Positions 1 through 6,917 of a DNA stretch of 35,971 nt are shown piece by piece; position 1 is the first letter of the stretch; every line of letters starts with the position of its first letter. The position numbers and the translations under genes are program-made. Source of the stretch: an uncultured Kordiimonadaceae bacterium (GTDB taxonomy: Bacteria; Pseudomonadota; Alphaproteobacteria; Sphingomonadales; Emcibacteraceae). The notes beneath the pieces were generated by a model. That model saw only the letters and a list, made by a program, of their open reading frames with translations. It ran no database searches and was not told where the DNA came from. The stretch is from NCBI GenBank assembly GCA_937914685.1, contig CALDNY010000297.1:1-35971 (forward strand), given 5' to 3'.

Positions 1-72
1 CGCAGCAATATAATATCGCCGCTTCAGTGGACTAGTTTGTCACCGCCGTTTACATATTGGATTGATTATTAA
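1..72 (+). other. possible 3' end of an upstream plus-strand gene
   Basis: Frame 1 is open from the window edge for 23 codons and ends in TAA at 70-72, with a tail rich in aromatic residues (ending TYWIDY). That length is easily open by chance, so this is only a candidate gene end; I do not recognise the family. The rest of 1-205 shows no convincing gene. Confidence 0.25.
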
Positions 73-126
73 AAAACAAGATAGGATTGAGAATAAGAAG
101 CACAAGCCAGCGGATTCAATCACATT

Positions 127-149
127 TTCCCTAAAATATTAACAGGGAA
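127..149. terminator. weak hairpin, possible terminator
   Basis: TTCCCT (127-132) and AGGGAA (144-149) form a perfect 6-bp inverted repeat around an 11-base AT-rich loop. It lies downstream of the minus-strand FAD oxidase, and also downstream of the possible plus-strand gene end at 70-72. There is no clear T-run, so a terminator role is only a guess. Confidence 0.2.
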
Positions 150-205
150 TTGTCAGATGAATGTGGGATTTATCAGTGAGTTTAAAATATAGAACTGAGA
201 ATATT

Positions 206-1780
206 TCATAGTCCAAGTGAGCCGGGATTTATCAGGTTTTTCGGGTCCGTGTAATTCTTAATAGACCTGATCATATTGAAACTGTTCTCTTGCAAACCTT
301 CTGCAAAGAGGTAGGTCTTTCCGATTTGCAGGTGGACCGCTGCGTGGTCCTTGAACAGATTGATCAGCTGGGTTCGCAGCCCCGCAACGAATTCGCGTAT
401 TTCCAGATTTTCCTCAAAGCCTTTCAATGAGTTGAGATGGTTCTTTTCGACGGACATGAGATGCAGTTCTTTAAGCGCATCTTGCCAGAAAAATACCGGT
501 TCAATTAACGAAGCCCCCGCCCCAACCGTTAAATACATGTATCCTACACCAACATCATACTCAGCGATTTTTTCAGCATTCGCGGCGAACAACTTCTCCA
601 CAGCCGCATGAAGTTCAACGACTTTTGAGTGAGCGGTCATACCATGCAGGGGTGCCCATCTCTCACCTTCTGGTCCGATCATATTATTTAGTGGTAAAAA
701 CGGATTGGCATTTATCAGTGTGGGAATGCTGTTTTCTATTTCCTTACCACCCGCACTTATGGCTATTTCTCTTATTTCTGCCATGTCAGCCTGTGCCGCC
801 TGTTTTGAGCGATTTTCACTGGTTGTATGAAACGAGTATAAAACGTCTTTCATGTATCCACGTCCTGCGAGCGCGAGCTTAGTTCCCTTCTTAACGGCAT
901 CAAGCACACCATCACTGGCTTTTAAAACCCCAGCCAGGCTTTTGATATCTTTGGAGAGACTTTCCCGCTTCATTCTTTGCGCTTGTAAATATGGATCAAA
1001 TCCGAAACTTTCGCTGGCAAGGCCTCGACGCGAAATTTCACTCATCGCCGGAAGCATATCTTCGTATCGATCAAAACTAAATGATCCAAATTCACGGTAT
1101 TTTGGATTTACCATCAGCTTTAATGTGACAGTTGCTTTAACACCGAGCGCACCAGTATCGCCAAGGAATATTCCGGTTAAATCAGGGCCGTAATGACGGA
1201 AAAACGCGTTTCCGCCTTTTATAGATGCTGAACCGGTGCGAATAATTTCTCCGTTCGCTGCAATCACCTCAAGCCCGATCACGCTATCCACCGCTGAGCC
1301 ATAAAGACCGCTACCGAAAAAAAGGCTGTTCTGACTGACACCACCGCCGACTGTCGATTTAAGTCCCGAAAGCGTCCCCCAGAACGGTGGCCTAACACCA
1401 TCATCCTTAAGAGCCTCGTTAATTTGCGCCCAGGTACAGCCTGCTTCGACGGTAATGTACCTATCTTCAAGGTTTATCTCTACAATCCCATTCATCCGCG
1501 ATAAATCGAGCGATATGGATTTTTCCTGGCTCGGTAGATATCCGCTCGTATAAGACATACCGCCTCCGCGTGGGAAAATAGCATAACCTGCGCCTGTCAC
1601 CGCTTTAATCGCTTTTGATAATTCAGCAATATTTCCCGGCTGAATAACGGCGTGGGCTACATAAGCTGCTTCACTAAAAACATCCTGCGAAAAAAGACGG
1701 CACTCGCCGTCATCAGTAAGGACATATTGATCACCTAATATTTCCACAAGTTTCTCATGTAGTGGTGCAAATTCGCTCAT
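206..1780 (-). CDS. FAD-binding oxidase/dehydrogenase, VAO/PCMH superfamily
   Basis: The 524-residue product has a PCMH-type FAD-binding domain over about residues 40-220. Visible motifs are FPRGGGMSYTSGY, the stretch around VEAGCTW, and STVGGGVSQNS, where the flavin pyrophosphate binds. The C-terminus has the family ending DPKNLINPGSLGL, so the gene is complete. Members oxidise alcohols, hydroxy acids or alkylphenols with a flavin. The substrate here cannot be told, and a covalent-flavin His is not evident. It starts with ATG behind an AAGAAAG ribosome site and has no signal peptide, so it is probably cytoplasmic. It is divergent from the VOC/nitrilase-like pair at 1925-3904. A palindrome at 1851-1864 and a TATACT -10 hexamer at 1829-1824 lie upstream, suggesting control by the Fnr-type regulator. 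Family assignment is firm; the reaction is unknown. Confidence 0.85.
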   Translation of the reverse strand: MSEFAPLHEKLVEILGDQYVLTDDGECRLFSQDVFSEAAYVAHAVIQPGNIAELSKAIKAVTGAGYAIFPRGGGMSYTSGYLPSQEKSISLDLSRMNGIVEINLEDRYITVEAGCTWAQINEALKDDGVRPPFWGTLSGLKSTVGGGVSQNSLFFGSGLYGSAVDSVIGLEVIAANGEIIRTGSASIKGGNAFFRHYGPDLTGIFLGDTGALGVKATVTLKLMVNPKYREFGSFSFDRYEDMLPAMSEISRRGLASESFGFDPYLQAQRMKRESLSKDIKSLAGVLKASDGVLDAVKKGTKLALAGRGYMKDVLYSFHTTSENRSKQAAQADMAEIREIAISAGGKEIENSIPTLINANPFLPLNNMIGPEGERWAPLHGMTAHSKVVELHAAVEKLFAANAEKIAEYDVGVGYMYLTVGAGASLIEPVFFWQDALKELHLMSVEKNHLNSLKGFEENLEIREFVAGLRTQLINLFKDHAAVHLQIGKTYLFAEGLQENSFNMIRSIKNYTDPKNLINPGSLGL

Positions 1781-1823
1781 CTGTCAGTTTTCTTTCTTAA
1801 GGTTCACGGGCATAACGAAACAA

Positions 1824-1829
1824 AGTATA
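1824..1829 (-). promoter_or_regulatory. -10 hexamer of the FAD oxidase promoter
   Basis: On the minus strand this reads TATACT, five of six matches to TATAAT. Its first base is 28.5 bases from the centre of the palindrome at 1851-1864. That places the palindrome near -41.5, the usual position of a class II Fnr/CRP activator site. The promoter is inferred from spacing alone. Confidence 0.45.
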
Positions 1830-1850
1830 ACAACGATTTAGAGACCTATA

Positions 1851-1864
1851 ATGATATTTGTCAT
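1851..1864. promoter_or_regulatory. Fnr-type operator, copy 1 (ATGAT-ATTT-GTCAT)
   Basis: This is an inverted repeat with 5-base arms (one mismatch) and a 4-base spacer, between the divergent FAD oxidase and VOC genes. Three close relatives lie at 25300, 31020 and 32863, all in promoter regions. The TGA-N10-TCA layout resembles the Fnr/FixK class (TTGAT-N4-ATCAA), with A in place of the outer T. The likely reader is the Fnr-like protein encoded at 25328-26029. Confidence 0.6.
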
Positions 1865-1924
1865 TGCCATTTTTACCAAACAAATAAATCATCTACCTTA
1901 AACATAAAGATAAAGGGAACCTAA

Positions 1925-2836
1925 ATGGCTATCACAAGAGAAAACGGTGACACTGAAGGTCGCATCAAAATGGCCACGGTCAGTGCACCGGATATCAACG
2001 CCACCTGCAAAAGTTATCAGGATCATTTTGGCTATAAAATTATTGAAGAAAGCACAGTAAGTGAAGCACAAGCCACATCTTGGGGGACCCCAAAGATGGC
2101 GGGACGCAGACAAATTATTACCGGCCCTGAAAGCGGTGCAGAAGTTTATATTCGTCTGGTGGAAAATGACGACGTTCCGGAATATGAATATCTGAAAAGC
2201 TTCGGATGGAATGCTATTGAAATCACCGTGACAGACGCCGACGAGCTTCACGAGAAACTTAAAGATAGTCCATTTGAGATTATTGGTGAGCCCACCGAAT
2301 TTGACTTTAGTGACGCCATTTATCCCATGCAGGCGGTTGGTCTTTCAAAAGAGCTTTTTTATCTAAATCAAGTGCGCGGCAATCTGCCTGCATATGATCT
2401 GCCAATGGCCCAGTCTTTTGTAGATCATATATTTATCATGATCCTTGCCACACCAGATGTGAAAGAGGCGGTACAGTTTTATGTGGATGCCTTTGGATGG
2501 GCAGAAGGCAACACCTTCCATATTCCTTATAGTGTTCTCAATAATGCGTTTGATCTTCCGGATGACACCAAACATTTTCTATGTATGTCGTGCAATGATC
2601 GGGTAGTGAACAATGAAATTGATCAATACCCTGAAGGAACAATTGTCAGGCCAAGAAATGACGGTATGTTGGAACCGGGTATTGCCATAACCACATATAT
2701 GGTAGAAGATCTGGATAAGGTAAATGTACCGCTTCTCACCTTGCCGCAACCTTTCTCCGGTGCAGGTTACAGTGGCCGGCGCAGCGCCTGCTGTGTTGGA
2801 TCGGCTGGCGAGTTAATTGAACTGATTGAGTTATAA
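1925..2836 (+). CDS. two-domain VOC (glyoxalase/extradiol-fold) protein
   Basis: The 303-residue protein looks like two VOC modules, about residues 12-150 and 160-303. Each has the pattern of a strand, a short helix with an aromatic, and an FG turn (SYQDHFGY, FYVDAFGW). VOC proteins use a metal for isomerase, dioxygenase or lyase chemistry, or simply bind ligands. The His that usually supplies the first metal ligand in the opening strand is absent from both modules. The metal site may therefore be altered or lost. The ATG follows an AAAGGGAA ribosome site. The nitrilase-like gene starts 6 bases after the stop, so the two are co-transcribed. The Fnr-type operator at 1851-1864 lies 60 bases upstream. 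Fold assignment is good; function is unknown. Confidence 0.75.
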   Translation: MAITRENGDTEGRIKMATVSAPDINATCKSYQDHFGYKIIEESTVSEAQATSWGTPKMAGRRQIITGPESGAEVYIRLVENDDVPEYEYLKSFGWNAIEITVTDADELHEKLKDSPFEIIGEPTEFDFSDAIYPMQAVGLSKELFYLNQVRGNLPAYDLPMAQSFVDHIFIMILATPDVKEAVQFYVDAFGWAEGNTFHIPYSVLNNAFDLPDDTKHFLCMSCNDRVVNNEIDQYPEGTIVRPRNDGMLEPGIAITTYMVEDLDKVNVPLLTLPQPFSGAGYSGRRSACCVGSAGELIELIEL

Positions 2837-2842
2837 AAAATT

Positions 2843-3904
2843 ATGTCTGACGAACAAAAAATACTAGGACCTTCTTATTACGGCATTGCGCTACAAACGG
2901 CCGTTGATGCTATTAATGACTGTACTGACCGCGTAGAAGCTCAGGTGGTTATGAACGCAACAATAAAACGGCTGGAACGTGAAATACCCGCCAGCAAACG
3001 TTTCGTTGGCCCCGATAGCAAAGTCATCGTCCTGCCTGAATATTTCCTGACCGCTTATCCGCTGGGCGATACCATCGAAGGTTGGGCAAAAAAGGCCTGT
3101 ATCGAAGTCCGCGGCGCGGAATATGAAGCGCTCGGCAAGATAGCACAAGATAATGATATTTATCTGGCAGGCAATGCCTACGAACTTGATGACCATTTTC
3201 CCGGCCTATATTTCCAGACCTGTTTCATCATCGGCCCGAGCGGCGATGTTATATTAAGATACCGAAGACTGAACAGCATGTTTGCACCAACCCCACATGA
3301 CGTATGGGATAAATATTTGGATATTTACGGCATGGATGGCGTATTTCCAGTCGCTAAAACTGAGATTGGAAATTTAGCCGCCATTGCATCGGAAGAAATT
3401 CTTTACCCTGAAATCGCCCGCTGCCTTACCATGCGCGGTGCGGAGGTTTTCCTCCACTCCACCGGGGAAATGGGCAACATGAGCGAGACACCAAAACAGA
3501 TCGCCCGAAAAGCACGTGCGCTTGAGAATATGGCCTATGTTATTTCCGCAAATTCCGGTTCAATCCGCGGCCATGAACTTCCAAAAAGCTCAACTGATGG
3601 CCGCTCAGCCGTCATCAATTATAAGGGTCAGATTATGACCGAGGCCGGGTACGGAGAAACCATGACCGCTAATGATTGCATTGATCTTCATGCGCTTCGC
3701 AAATACCGCAGAAGACCGGGCATGAGCAACTATCTAGCTCGCCAACGATTTGAAATGTTCGCTGAAACTTACTCTAGCGAAGGCAGTCAGAAAGCAAATG
3801 CCCTACTAGATGAAAATGGCAATCATAAAATACCCGACCGCGCCCATTTTATCTCAGCTCAAACAGAGACGATAGCAAAGCTTGCCAAGAAAAATATTAT
3901 TTGA
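2843..3904 (+). CDS. nitrilase-superfamily (CN-hydrolase fold) protein with altered catalytic triad
   Basis: The 353-residue protein aligns along its length with the carbon-nitrogen hydrolase fold. It has VIVLPEYFLT around the catalytic Glu66, YRRLN at 140-144 where the family has YRK, and IASEEILYPEIAR at 181-193 where amidases have ICDDGNYPEIWR. The Lys position is therefore Arg142 and the nucleophilic Cys position is Ser183. In known family members the Cys is essential for forming the acyl-enzyme. The protein may be a non-catalytic binder or partner, or may use Ser in a different reaction. The remaining fold looks intact, including LHSTGEMG and the segment ARKARALENMAYVISANSG, so it is not decaying. 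It is co-transcribed with the VOC gene and ends 4 bases from the convergent leuD-like gene. Confidence 0.8.
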   Translation: MSDEQKILGPSYYGIALQTAVDAINDCTDRVEAQVVMNATIKRLEREIPASKRFVGPDSKVIVLPEYFLTAYPLGDTIEGWAKKACIEVRGAEYEALGKIAQDNDIYLAGNAYELDDHFPGLYFQTCFIIGPSGDVILRYRRLNSMFAPTPHDVWDKYLDIYGMDGVFPVAKTEIGNLAAIASEEILYPEIARCLTMRGAEVFLHSTGEMGNMSETPKQIARKARALENMAYVISANSGSIRGHELPKSSTDGRSAVINYKGQIMTEAGYGETMTANDCIDLHALRKYRRRPGMSNYLARQRFEMFAETYSSEGSQKANALLDENGNHKIPDRAHFISAQTETIAKLAKKNII

Positions 3905-3908
3905 ATTC

Positions 3909-4496
3909 CTACAAATAGGCCCACGGACGCTTTACACGGTCATTATTTTCAAATGATCTAATGTCATCGACATGCTTTAAATTTAATTCGATGTCATCAA
4001 GTCCGTCAAGCAGCATTTCTTTATCTGCGGGCGCGATCTCAAATGATATATCGTCATTAATCAATTGATTTTCTAGGTTTATTTTAAGTTCCTTGCCGGA
4101 TAATGGCTCAATGTTTTGATCGGATAATAGGATGGGCAAAATACCGTTACGAATACAGTTCTTATAAAAAATTGCCCCGAATGAAGGCGCAATTATAACC
4201 CGAATTCCATATTCATGCAGCGCCCACACCGCGTGTTCACGGCTTGACCCACAGCCAAAGTTATCCCCACCCAACAGTATTTTGGCACCGTTATACTCAG
4301 GATCATTAAGAATAAAATCAGGCTCTAGTTCTCGGCTATCATTTGATTTATAACGCCACCCTGCGAACAATCCTTCGCTAAGTCCTCTTTTTGAGACACG
4401 CTTCATTTCCCGTGACGGAATAATCGCATCGGTGTCGACGTTAATCAGCAAAAGAGGGATCGCTTTAGAGTTTATTGTTTGGAAGCCCTCCATCAT
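3909..4496 (-). CDS. leuD: LeuD-like small subunit of an aconitase-family hydro-lyase
   Basis: The 195-residue swivel-domain subunit has the hallmark LLGGDNFGCGSSREHAVWAL and IIAPSFGAIFYKNC. It matches the usual LeuD length of about 200 residues. With the large subunit it would form an isopropylmalate-isomerase-type enzyme that adds or removes water on a branched or unsaturated dicarboxylate. Its start overlaps the leuC-like stop by ATGA, implying coupled translation. No leuA or leuB lies nearby, and the operon begins with an exported DUF1838 protein. A catabolic substrate such as citraconate or a dimethylmaleate-like acid is therefore as likely as leucine synthesis. The symbol marks the family only. 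Confidence 0.85.
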   Translation of the reverse strand: MMEGFQTINSKAIPLLLINVDTDAIIPSREMKRVSKRGLSEGLFAGWRYKSNDSRELEPDFILNDPEYNGAKILLGGDNFGCGSSREHAVWALHEYGIRVIIAPSFGAIFYKNCIRNGILPILLSDQNIEPLSGKELKINLENQLINDDISFEIAPADKEMLLDGLDDIELNLKHVDDIRSFENNDRVKRPWAYL

Positions 4497-5905
4497 ACTT
4501 CCTCCAGATCAGCGGCCGCGCATATATGACCGGCAATAGCGGAAGCGGCAACCGTTTCAGGGCTTGCTATATGCGTTCGCGTTTTTGGCCCCTGCCGTCC
4601 TTCAAAATTTCTGTTGGTGCTGCTGATCACCCGTTCCTCAAAACCAAAACTTTCACCGCCTGCAAAAAAACACATTGAGCAACCGCTCTCCCGCCACTCA
4701 AATCCGGCGTCTTTAAATATCTGATCAAGCCCTTCTGCTTCGGCGTCCTGCTTGACTTTCGTCGAACCCGGAACACAAATAGCACGTATGCCTTTGGCCA
4801 CTTTTCGGCCTTGCAAAATTTTAGCTACCCGCCTTAGATCGGTCAGTCGGCTGTTGGTGCATGACCCAATAAAGGCTGCATCAATTTTAAGATCATTGAG
4901 GCGTGTACCTGGAGTAACCGCCATATATTTTTGCGCATTTTTGGTTGCAATATTTTGGTTTCGCTCTGTGAAACTCTCCGGTGATGGGATTGTTTCACCA
5001 ATGGCAATGGATTGTCCCGGACTTGTCCCCCAAGAAACGGTTGGGTTTATTTTACTTGCGTCTACTACAATTTCTTTATCAAACTTTGCACCGGAGTCAG
5101 ACTTTAGATCTTCCCAATCTTTTACCGCCTGATCCCACAGGGCGCCTTGCGGAGTAAAAGGACGACCCTCAACGTAATCAACGGTTTTCTCGTCGACCGC
5201 GATCATTCCAGTAAATGCACCAAACTCCACCGCCATATTGCAAAGGGTCATGCGACTTTCCATAGATAAAATAGAAACTGCAGTGCCTGCAAACTCAACA
5301 GCATATCCCACGGCGCCTGAAGTCGAGTATGCCGATATCAAATGAAGGATCATATCTTTTGCTGTCACGCCGGCAGACAGTTCACCGTCAAATGTGACTC
5401 GCATGTTTTTCGGCTTTTCCACCCTTAGTACATTGGTGGCAAGCGCCTGCTCGGCCTCAGTCGAACCAATACCCCATGCGAGAGCACCAAATGCCCCTTG
5501 GGTACAGGTATGACTATCCGGGCAAACAAGTGTTAAACCAGGAAGTACAATACCTTGTTCAGGCGATGTTACGTGAACGATACCTTGTCGTTGATCGCCA
5601 ATATCAAATAGTCTAATACCGGCTTGTGCCGTGGCCTGTCGTGTCATTTCAATAAATTCACGGCCACCTTCCATCGTCGTAGTGTCGCTACGGCCCGGGA
5701 CTGTATCAATAATATGATCCATTGTGCAAAACACTTTTTCAGGATTGGCGACTGCACGTCCTTCATCCTCAAGCCCTATTAACGATATGCTTCCGGTACG
5801 TTCATGAAGAAATATCCGGTCGATATAAAGTAAAGCCACACCATCGCCAAGATCAGCAACGGTGTGGCTATTCCACAATTTATCGAAAAGCGTCTTTTCA
5901 CTCAC
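4493..5905 (-). CDS. leuC: LeuC-like large subunit of an aconitase-family hydro-lyase
   Basis: The 470-residue protein carries the aconitase signatures CPDSHTCTQGAFG (128-140), IGSCTNS (346-352) and SGCSMC (407-412). Cys349, Cys409 and Cys412 should hold a [4Fe-4S] cluster. The length equals that of typical LeuC (about 466). After the last Cys it has FFAGGESFGFEERVIS where biosynthetic LeuC usually has a CLGMNPD/CLAMNPD-type stretch. This difference near the active site may indicate another dicarboxylate substrate. The start is GTG at 5905; a GGAGGA lies 14 bases upstream, farther than usual, within the end of the DUF1838 gene. The operon order is DUF1838, leuC-like, leuD-like. Family is certain; the substrate is inferred to be a catabolic unsaturated diacid. 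Confidence 0.88.
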   Translation of the reverse strand: MSEKTLFDKLWNSHTVADLGDGVALLYIDRIFLHERTGSISLIGLEDEGRAVANPEKVFCTMDHIIDTVPGRSDTTTMEGGREFIEMTRQATAQAGIRLFDIGDQRQGIVHVTSPEQGIVLPGLTLVCPDSHTCTQGAFGALAWGIGSTEAEQALATNVLRVEKPKNMRVTFDGELSAGVTAKDMILHLISAYSTSGAVGYAVEFAGTAVSILSMESRMTLCNMAVEFGAFTGMIAVDEKTVDYVEGRPFTPQGALWDQAVKDWEDLKSDSGAKFDKEIVVDASKINPTVSWGTSPGQSIAIGETIPSPESFTERNQNIATKNAQKYMAVTPGTRLNDLKIDAAFIGSCTNSRLTDLRRVAKILQGRKVAKGIRAICVPGSTKVKQDAEAEGLDQIFKDAGFEWRESGCSMCFFAGGESFGFEERVISSTNRNFEGRQGPKTRTHIASPETVAASAIAGHICAAADLEEV

Positions 5906-5910
5906 AACTG

Positions 5911-6822
5911 TTAATTATGTCCTCCGAACGGTAATCGCGCTGGATCATTGCGATCTTTAAACACAGTCCACGTGGTTGCATTTGGACGCATATCATCACC
6001 AGGAGGTGGCGTCTTATACTCTGGAACATGTTCATTGATATAATCCTTGATCACGTCTGGCAATCCATCAAACGTTTCTACACTTTTACCGATCGCGTTA
6101 ACGTAAAACAATCCTTCGCGACCCTGCATTTCCATCCATGGCAGCCACTCTGAAATCCTTGACCATGCTACGTCAACATTTGCCACGTCTTTATCACCAT
6201 CTAAAAGATCGGCGGTCTTGCCAATGAAGCTGAACATTTCGGTAGCATGATATGCACCACCAACATATTTCTGATAATCACCCTGCATCGGATTGTGATA
6301 GAAAAGCGGAACGGTGAGGTTCATGAACCAGCTGTCACCGATTTCCTTACCAAACCAGCGCGCTGCTGGCTTACCCTCAGCATCATATGGAAAGCTCGGG
6401 CGTTGATTTACCGGATCGTTTTCAACATGCATCACGTCTACGTCGCGTTGAAGATAAGGATTGTGCCATTTGTCCATCGCTTTGCCAGTTTTTGGATCGA
6501 TATATAGCATCACTTCGCGGGTCACAAGTTTATAACCATCGCCTTTTACCTCGTCCTTAACGGTTACACATTGACGAGTGCTCATTCCAGAAACAAGGAA
6601 GAGTGTTTTGTCTGCTTCACCGCGTTTACGGCCAAATGCAGTTCCCTCGAATCGATAAAACATCGGTTTTTCGTCCGCACTGCGACAATAAATCTTGCGC
6701 GTTGCTTCAATAACACCTTCCGGTGTGGACAGATCAATTTGGTCCGCCATTGCCGTCGAGACCGCACAGGCACTGAGCAAAATACCAGATGCCACCTTTT
6801 TTATATTTTTTAGAATATTCAT
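5911..6822 (-). CDS. exported DUF1838-family protein
   Basis: The 303-residue protein begins with a Sec-type signal peptide: Lys-rich start, hydrophobic core, and probable cleavage after AMA at about residue 26. The mature part resembles DUF1838, with a conserved-looking core around WHNPYLQRDVDVMHVENDP and an abundance of Trp and Tyr. No catalytic role is established that I know of. It probably works in the periplasm. The ATG follows a strong AAGGAGAG ribosome site. It is the first gene of the operon with the LeuCD-like enzyme, only 5 bases from leuC. A perfect palindrome at 6864-6879, the proposed GntR-type site, lies about 42 bases upstream of the start. Confidence 0.75.
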   Translation of the reverse strand: MNILKNIKKVASGILLSACAVSTAMADQIDLSTPEGVIEATRKIYCRSADEKPMFYRFEGTAFGRKRGEADKTLFLVSGMSTRQCVTVKDEVKGDGYKLVTREVMLYIDPKTGKAMDKWHNPYLQRDVDVMHVENDPVNQRPSFPYDAEGKPAARWFGKEIGDSWFMNLTVPLFYHNPMQGDYQKYVGGAYHATEMFSFIGKTADLLDGDKDVANVDVAWSRISEWLPWMEMQGREGLFYVNAIGKSVETFDGLPDVIKDYINEHVPEYKTPPPGDDMRPNATTWTVFKDRNDPARLPFGGHN

Positions 6823-6863
6823 TATTCTCTCCTTAATAGGATCGCATTACCAGATAAATTAAA

Positions 6864-6879
6864 GATATACTATTATATC
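6864..6879. promoter_or_regulatory. proposed GntR-type operator, copy 1 (GATATA-CTAT-TATATC)
   Basis: This is a perfect 6-base inverted repeat with a 4-base spacer, upstream of the DUF1838-leuCD operon. It is the best-formed member of a motif also found at 9210, 19172, 32838 and 33755. The AT-rich motif could partly be a -10 region, so the operator role rests on its recurrence. Confidence 0.45.
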
Positions 6880-6917
6880 TTATCTAAAAAGCAATATCTG
6901 TTAATATTTTAGGGCGT

